Source: an uncultured Clostridia bacterium (GTDB taxonomy: Bacteria; Bacillota; Clostridia; Oscillospirales; Oscillospiraceae). Taken from it: 18,428 bases of DNA. The notes under the pieces are model-generated. The model had not been told where the DNA came from, did no database searches, and saw nothing but the letters and a program-made list of their open reading frames with translations. The position numbers and the translations under genes were made by a program. Shown piece after piece: positions 14,464 to 18,428 of the stretch (positions are counted from its first letter, which is position 1; the number at the start of each line of letters is the position of its first letter). The stretch lies in the NCBI GenBank assembly GCA_946539175.1, contig CAMNHH010000028.1:1-18428 (forward strand), given 5' to 3'.

Positions 14464-15077
14464 AGAACCCCAAAAAACACATAAACGCCCTGTTTCTCCT
14501 GGCAATGGTCCTGCTCTCGCCCCTGCTCCTACTGGCGACAATCTTTTATATCCCCTATGGACTGCATCAAAATCTCAAGGCGAAGAAGCAGTACCTGGCA
14601 AGTCCCTATTATCAAAAATTCGGTCTGCGCTTTCACCCCAGACTCCTGCAGCAACCTGCCTATCGCTTCTATAACGACGCCGTTGCCGCCGGATACGATC
14701 CCTTGCTTGTGCATCAAGCCTCCAACGGCGCGGACTATCTGCTCCTGGAGAATTCGGTTTATGTGTTTCAGCTCCAAACAGAGGACGTTCAGGCAATTTA
14801 TTACGCAGATGAGCACGGGGAGTGGCGCGTTCTGGCGGACGGAGACTGCGGGTCCTTGACAGAGGAATGGGAAAAAACCGTCGAGGGGATTGAAACGGCG
14901 CTTTCCGGAAAAACGCCCCGGCTGCTCCTGGAGCGCTGGATGATCTGGCCCAGAGACAGCGAAGATTCCGGCCATAAGGAGACAGACGCAGGGGAGGGAG
15001 ACCTTGCTCTGGAGCTGCTTCCTCCATTTGTAACGCTTGTGGAGCAATATCTTGACATCTTGGGAGGAACCGTATGA
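14460..15077 (+). CDS. Hypothetical membrane-anchored protein, 205 aa
   Basis: I do not recognise the family. A short basic start (MKNPKKH) and one hydrophobic helix (about 9-35) form an uncleaved anchor or a signal without clear cleavage site; the remaining ~170 residues would face outside. That part contains YLLLENSVYVFQLQTEDVQA and WRVLADGDC, which suggest beta strands, and an acidic stretch near 165-182. The DNA looks less GC-rich than its neighbours by eye. It overlaps both neighbours by ATGA (14460 and 15074), so it is translationally coupled to the phosphopantetheinyl transferase before it and the isochorismatase-like gene after it. Function unknown. Confidence 0.75.
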   Translation: MKNPKKHINALFLLAMVLLSPLLLLATIFYIPYGLHQNLKAKKQYLASPYYQKFGLRFHPRLLQQPAYRFYNDAVAAGYDPLLVHQASNGADYLLLENSVYVFQLQTEDVQAIYYADEHGEWRVLADGDCGSLTEEWEKTVEGIETALSGKTPRLLLERWMIWPRDSEDSGHKETDAGEGDLALELLPPFVTLVEQYLDILGGTV

Positions 15078-15598
15078 AACACTTTTTAATCGTGGTCGAT
15101 ATGCAGACCGACTTCATCGACGGCTCCCTGGGCAGTCCCGAGGCCGTTGCCGTTAAGCCCGCCGTTCTGAATAAGATCCACAGCTTCCCCGGGGAGATCT
15201 GGGCCACGGTGCACACCCACGGAGAAAACTATCTGCAGAGCGCGGAGGGCCGCCATCTGCCCGTGGAGCACTGCGTCAAGGGCACCCCCGGCTGGGCCGT
15301 GGACCGGGAGATCGCCACCGCTTTGAACGGGCGCGGCGCGGTCTTTGTGGAAAAGCCCACCTTCGGCTCCCTGATCCTGCCCCAGCTTCTGGAGGACGCC
15401 GCCGCGGGGGAGGACTTTGACGTGACCCTGGTGGGCCTGCGCACCGACGTCGGCGTGGTCTCCAACGCCCTGCTGCTGAAGGCCCGCTTCCACGAGAAGG
15501 AGATCTGCGTGGACGCGGCCTGCTGCGCCGGGCGCACCCCTGCCGGGCACGCCGCCGCCCTGGAGACCATGCGCTCCTGCCAAATCAACATTCTGTAG
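15074..15598 (+). CDS. Isochorismatase/nicotinamidase-like protein lacking the catalytic Cys
   Basis: A 174-aa member of the cysteine hydrolase (isochorismatase-like) superfamily, whose nicotinamidases turn nicotinamide into nicotinate. The fold is clear: D9 in VVDMQTDF and K94 in FVEKPTFGSL are the catalytic Asp and Lys, and LPVEHCVKGTPGW (62-74) is typical. However, the position of the nucleophile Cys, normally in a CTDxC-type motif, reads GLRTDVGVVSN: R123 and G127 replace the two cysteines. The metal site DTH also reads HTH (47-49). By family knowledge it should be inactive as a cysteine hydrolase. GGGAGG precedes the ATG, which overlaps the previous stop. It is 44 bp upstream of nadE, which hints at NAD metabolism. 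Its stop TAG belongs to a palindromic repeat. Confidence 0.85.
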   Translation: MKHFLIVVDMQTDFIDGSLGSPEAVAVKPAVLNKIHSFPGEIWATVHTHGENYLQSAEGRHLPVEHCVKGTPGWAVDREIATALNGRGAVFVEKPTFGSLILPQLLEDAAAGEDFDVTLVGLRTDVGVVSNALLLKARFHEKEICVDAACCAGRTPAGHAAALETMRSCQINIL

Positions 15599-15620
15599 GG
15601 ACAAGCATTGCTTGTCCGCC
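15593..15620 (+). repeat. Short palindromic repeat, copy 2
   Basis: A 28-bp unit nearly identical to 13602-13629. Here GGACAAGC and GCTTGTCC (15599-15617 region) pair perfectly around ATT. The TAG at 15596-15598 ends the isochorismatase-like gene, and nadE's ribosome site follows. No T-tract follows, so it is not a classical terminator. Confidence 0.82.
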
Positions 15621-15641
15621 GAATGACATAGGAGGTACAAT

Positions 15642-16391
15642 ATGTTTGACGTACAAAAAGTAACCGAAGCCTGCGTCCAATGGATCCGGGATTTCTTTGC
15701 GGAAAACGGCCCCGACTGCAACGCGGTGCTGGGCATTTCCGGCGGCAAGGACAGCTCCGTGGCCGCCGCCCTCTGTGTGGAGGCCCTGGGCAGGGAGCGG
15801 GTCATCGGCGTTCTGATGCCCAACGGAGCGCAGCACGACATCGACATGGCCCATCTGCTCTGCGCGCACCTGGGCATCGAAAACTACGTGGTGAACATCC
15901 ACGACGCCGTGGAGGGCGTGAAAAACGCCATCCCCGCCGGTCTGGAGCTGAGCAGCCAGAGTCTCACCAATCTGCCTCCCCGGATCCGCATGGCCACGGT
16001 CTACGCCGTCAGCCAGAGCCGCAACGGCCGGGTGGTGAACACCTGCAACCTCTCCGAGGACTGGGTGGGCTACTCCACCCGCTACGGCGACGCCGCCGGA
16101 GACTTCAGCCCCATGTCCCATCTGACGGTGCAGGAGGTCAAGGCCGTGGGCCGCTTCCTGGGTCTGCCGGAGGTGCTGGTGGAGAAGGTCCCCATCGACG
16201 GCCTCTGCGGCAAAACCGACGAGGACAACCTGGGCTTTACCTACGCCGTGCTGGACCGCTATATCCGCACCGGCGAGATCGACGACCCCGCGACGAAGGA
16301 GCGGATCGACCGGCTGCATCGCCGCAATCTCTTCAAGCTGAAGCTGATGCCCAGCTTTGACTTTGGCATCGAGACCAAAGCGGACGAATGA
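15642..16391 (+). CDS. nadE: NH3-dependent NAD+ synthetase
   Basis: Catalyses the last step of NAD synthesis, amidating deamido-NAD with ATP and ammonia; cytoplasmic, 249 aa. The PP-loop is SGGKDSS (33-39). TNLPPRIRMATVYAVSQ (109-125) and NTCNLSEDWVGYSTRYGDAA (133-152) are the substrate-binding signatures. There is no N-terminal glutaminase (CN-hydrolase) domain, so it uses free ammonia or an external donor. AGGAGG lies shortly before the ATG. It follows the isochorismatase-like gene after a 43-bp gap that holds the palindromic repeat; both belong to the pepF-led gene run. Confidence 0.95.
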   Translation: MFDVQKVTEACVQWIRDFFAENGPDCNAVLGISGGKDSSVAAALCVEALGRERVIGVLMPNGAQHDIDMAHLLCAHLGIENYVVNIHDAVEGVKNAIPAGLELSSQSLTNLPPRIRMATVYAVSQSRNGRVVNTCNLSEDWVGYSTRYGDAAGDFSPMSHLTVQEVKAVGRFLGLPEVLVEKVPIDGLCGKTDEDNLGFTYAVLDRYIRTGEIDDPATKERIDRLHRRNLFKLKLMPSFDFGIETKADE

Positions 16392-16424
16392 TCACACCGG
16401 ACGCAGAGACAGGAGGAGCTTACC

Positions 16425-17450
16425 GTGAACAGAGAAGACGCAAGACGCTACGGCGCTGAGCTGGCATTCGACGAGCAGCAGATTGCCGAGGAAAATCAAA
16501 ACGCCACGCTGACCATGTGGGTGGGTATCGGCTCCATCCTGTCCCTGCTTCTGACCTGCTTTTTGGGGTCCCTGTTCCGCACCGTCAACGTGACGATCCC
16601 GGCCCTGGCGGCGGCGTGCGTCCTGCTGCTGGCCTCCGTGCTGATCTACTTCCTGGCGGGCAAGCGGGACGAGCGCTGGTATCTGGTCTGCTCCCTGCTG
16701 AACCACGGCGGCATCGGCTTCGCGGTGCTGGTGCTGCTGAGGACCCTGGGGCTGGAGCTCGGCCTGCTGCAGCTGGTTCTCAGCGGCGTTCCGGCGGCGG
16801 CGATCCTCGTGGGCGTGGTGATCTTCTTCGTCAGCGGGGAAGGCCAAAACCGTCGGCTCTTCCTGTATGGGGGGCTGGGGGCCCTGGTCCTGCTTTTCGG
16901 GTTTGCGGCGCTCCGCTATCTGGGCGAAGCCGCCGCGTTCTGGCTCTGCATGGGGGTCTGTGCCCTTCTGAGCTGCGCCGGGCTGGGCGCTCTGCTCTGG
17001 ACCAACGCCGGGGTGTTCCGGCGCTCTGCCTATAAGGCCCTGGCAGTGTCCAGCTTCTCCGTATATCTGCTGGCCCTGGCCGCCGCGGCGGCAGCCCTGG
17101 TGGTGATGGGCTCCGGCAGCGGCTCAAGCAGCAAGAGCAAGAGCAAAAGCAAGGGCAGCGGCAGCGCCAAGGGCGGAGGCGGCTCCGGCAGCAGCTTCCT
17201 GGGTGAGCTGCTTGCGCCCCGGACCCGCACAAGCAACTACCGCGTTCGCCACACCGGCTATTATCCCTACTGGCTCTGGTATTACACGCCCTATACCCGC
17301 TATTCCGCCATAAACCGGATGCAGGGCGTCAGCGAGGCGGAAAAGGACGGCCTTCGCAGAAGCTACCGGATCCGCCGACTGATCGGCCTGGGTCTGGTGG
17401 TGCTGGTGGTGGCCGCAGTGACCGTGCTGTGCGTTCTGGCGGGACGATAA
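16425..17450 (+). CDS. Polytopic membrane protein with Ser/Lys/Gly-rich loop
   Basis: Family not recognised. The 341-aa product has about eight hydrophobic helices (near 31-50, 57-78, 86-107, 113-137, 145-165, 169-192, 203-227 and 318-340). Between helices seven and eight lies a ~90-residue loop: first a low-complexity Gly/Ser/Lys run (229-257, including SKSKSKSK), then an aromatic-rich patch YYPYWLWYYTPYTRY (279-293). The GTG at 16425 is chosen because AGGAGGAG lies just upstream and no ATG fits; the N-terminus MNREDARRYG then precedes the first helix. No catalytic motif is visible. It is placed between nadE and a PHP phosphatase, 33 bp after nadE and 20 bp before the next gene. Function unknown. 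Confidence 0.82.
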   Translation: MNREDARRYGAELAFDEQQIAEENQNATLTMWVGIGSILSLLLTCFLGSLFRTVNVTIPALAAACVLLLASVLIYFLAGKRDERWYLVCSLLNHGGIGFAVLVLLRTLGLELGLLQLVLSGVPAAAILVGVVIFFVSGEGQNRRLFLYGGLGALVLLFGFAALRYLGEAAAFWLCMGVCALLSCAGLGALLWTNAGVFRRSAYKALAVSSFSVYLLALAAAAAALVVMGSGSGSSSKSKSKSKGSGSAKGGGGSGSSFLGELLAPRTRTSNYRVRHTGYYPYWLWYYTPYTRYSAINRMQGVSEAEKDGLRRSYRIRRLIGLGLVVLVVAAVTVLCVLAGR

Positions 17451-17470
17451 CGAAGAACAAAGGAAACAAG

Positions 17471-18244
17471 ATGATCGCGAACTATCACACTCATACGCCC
17501 CGCTGCAAGCATGCGGTGGGCCCGGAGCGGGCCTACGTGGAGCGGGCCCTGACCGCGGGCTTTCAGGAGCTGGGCTTTTCCGACCACAGCCCCTATTTCT
17601 TTGACGTACCGGGCTACTATTCCACCTTCCGCATGGGCCCGGAGCAGCTGCCGGACTACGTGCAGACGCTTCTGGCGCTGCGGGAAGAATACAAGGACCG
17701 GATCCGGCTCCGGATCGGCCTGGAGACGGAGTACTATCCCAGACTTTTTCCCCGCCTGCTGGACTATCTGCGGCAGTTTCCCCTGGACTATCTGATCCTG
17801 GGCCAGCACGCCCTCTGCAACGAGACGGAGGGAATCTACTCCACCCGCCCCACAGACGACGAGAGGCTGCTGGACCAATACCGGGGCCAGACCCTGGAGG
17901 CCCTGGAGAGCGGCCTGTTCTCCTGCTTTGCCCACCCGGATCTGTTCCGCTTCACCGGAGACCCAAAGGCCTACGGGCGCCACGTCCGGGCCATCTGCCG
18001 CCGGACGCGGGAGCTGGGGATCCCCCTGGAGTTCAATCTCCTGGGCTTCCAGGAGGAGAAGCACTACCCGGACCCGGAATTCTGGCGGATCGCCGGGGAG
18101 GAGGGCTGCCGGGTGATTCTGGGCTGCGACGCCCATAGACCGGAGGATACCTGGAACCCCGCCCTGATTGCCCGGGCCGAGGCGCTGCTCTCCGGCTTCG
18201 GCATCCGCCCCATCGAGACCCTGTCCCTGCGCCCCATCCGATGA
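17471..18244 (+). CDS. Histidinol-phosphatase, PHP family (HisK-type)
   Basis: Metal-dependent phosphatase of the PHP superfamily, most like the enzymes that dephosphorylate L-histidinol phosphate in histidine synthesis; 257 aa, the usual size. Metal ligands are all visible in order: H6 and H8 (NYHTHTPRCKH), H39 (FSDHSP), E85 (GLETEY), H113 (GQHAL), H155 (AHPD), and D220 with H222 (GCDAHRP). AAAGGAAA precedes the ATG at 17471; the open frame upstream to 17429 lies within the previous gene. No other histidine gene is nearby, so another phosphate ester is possible. It is the last gene of the rightward run. Confidence 0.88.
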   Translation: MIANYHTHTPRCKHAVGPERAYVERALTAGFQELGFSDHSPYFFDVPGYYSTFRMGPEQLPDYVQTLLALREEYKDRIRLRIGLETEYYPRLFPRLLDYLRQFPLDYLILGQHALCNETEGIYSTRPTDDERLLDQYRGQTLEALESGLFSCFAHPDLFRFTGDPKAYGRHVRAICRRTRELGIPLEFNLLGFQEEKHYPDPEFWRIAGEEGCRVILGCDAHRPEDTWNPALIARAEALLSGFGIRPIETLSLRPIR

Positions 18245-18263
18245 TCCGGCAAAATCGCGCATG

Positions 18264-18298
18264 TTTCATCGTTTCGGGACATAGTTGAAACGACGAAA
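18264..18298 (+). terminator. Possible terminator after the pepF operon
   Basis: TTTCATCGTTTC (18264-18275) and GAAACGACGAAA (18287-18298) pair over 12 positions with one A-C mismatch and an 11-base loop. T-rich DNA follows only after a short A-run (18299-18320), so the signal is imperfect. The A/T tracts could instead be an upstream element for the tRNA promoter. Confidence 0.4.
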
Positions 18299-18328
18299 AA
18301 AATATTTTGCTTTTTTTGAAAATAATGC

Positions 18329-18360
18329 TTGCATTTTCGAATGAGATGTGCTATTATAAT
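18329..18360 (+). promoter_or_regulatory. Promoter of tRNA-Pro
   Basis: TTGCAT (18329-18334) is followed after 17 bp by TATTAT (18352-18357), which runs into a perfect TATAAT (18355-18360). A/T runs lie upstream, as is common before tRNA genes. The tRNA begins 16 bases after the -10. Confidence 0.75.
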
Positions 18361-18375
18361 GCCCGCGAGAGAGAT

Positions 18376-18428
18376 CCGGGTGTGGCGAAGTTTGGTATCG
18401 CGCTTGAATGGGGTTCAAGAGGCCGCTG
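18376..18428 (+). tRNA. tRNA-Pro(GGG), 5' part only
   Basis: The first 53 nt of a tRNA run off the window end. The acceptor strand is CCGGGTG (18376-18382), then T8 and G9; the D stem GCGA pairs with TCGC around AGTTTGGTA. The anticodon stem CTTGA/TCAAG encloses the loop ATGGGGT, giving anticodon GGG at 18410-18412. The A32-U38 loop pair is the one known for proline GGG tRNAs. The T arm, acceptor 3' strand and CCA are outside. Confidence 0.9.

Noticed and set aside
13645..15598. A carrier-protein based biosynthetic cluster (phosphopantetheinyl transferase plus isochorismatase-like gene, as in siderophore loci)
   Set aside because: No synthetase, carrier protein, isochorismate synthase or transporter is present, and the isochorismatase-like protein is a short nicotinamidase-type without its catalytic Cys.
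15593..15620. Reading the palindromic repeats as intrinsic terminators
   Set aside because: Stems are only 5-8 bp and no T-tract follows; the next gene's ribosome site comes at once, and the genes appear co-transcribed.

Overview
The window reads as chromosomal DNA of a high-GC Firmicute, most likely a gut-type Clostridia (Oscillospiraceae-like). This is inferred, not proven. The grounds are GGAGG-type ribosome sites before almost every gene, sigma-A style promoters (TTGACA/TATAAT) in the few AT-rich gaps, a lipoprotein signal, a Firmicute-style MurC, GC-rich codon use, and short palindromic repeats after stop codons. There is no rRNA, CRISPR array, insertion sequence, prophage or secretion cluster. 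No gap between genes exceeds about 240 bp.

Layout. (1) 1-84: the last codons of a rightward gene and a perfect 16-bp bidirectional terminator. (2) 85-4553, minus strand: a murC-lacZ operon (peptidoglycan precursor ligase, then a GH2 beta-galactosidase), driven from a TATAAT promoter that overlaps a 20-bp palindrome. (3) 4637-8812, plus strand: an AGCS-type sodium/amino-acid symporter whose stop appears lost, then an inositol-monophosphatase-family gene with its own promoter, translationally coupled to an M3-like metallopeptidase lipoprotein. (4) 8813-9238, plus: a small two-CBS-domain protein whose ribosome site lies in the arm of the preceding terminator. (5) 9279-11400, minus: a PgsA-like phospholipid synthase and a YdjI-like SPFH protein with three zinc ribbons, each with its own promoter and terminator. 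(6) 11455-18244, plus: a probable long operon of pepF, a 90-aa unknown, a phosphopantetheinyl transferase, a 205-aa membrane-anchored unknown, an isochorismatase/nicotinamidase-like protein, ammonia-dependent NAD synthetase, an eight-helix membrane protein and a PHP-type histidinol phosphatase. Four of its junctions are ATGA overlaps or very tight. (7) 18329-18428: a promoter and the first 53 nt of tRNA-Pro(GGG).

Most genes are housekeeping: cell wall, membrane lipid, peptide turnover, NAD and carrier-protein activation. The nicotinamidase-like gene directly before nadE suggests NAD salvage, but its catalytic cysteine position is glycine, so that role is doubtful. I see no clear new defence or biosynthetic system. 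The points worth a second look are the active-site loss in the isochorismatase-like protein, a ~55-residue in-frame insertion in the phosphopantetheinyl transferase, the paired palindromic repeats that supply stop codons, the terminator/ribosome-site overlap, and the symporter stop loss.
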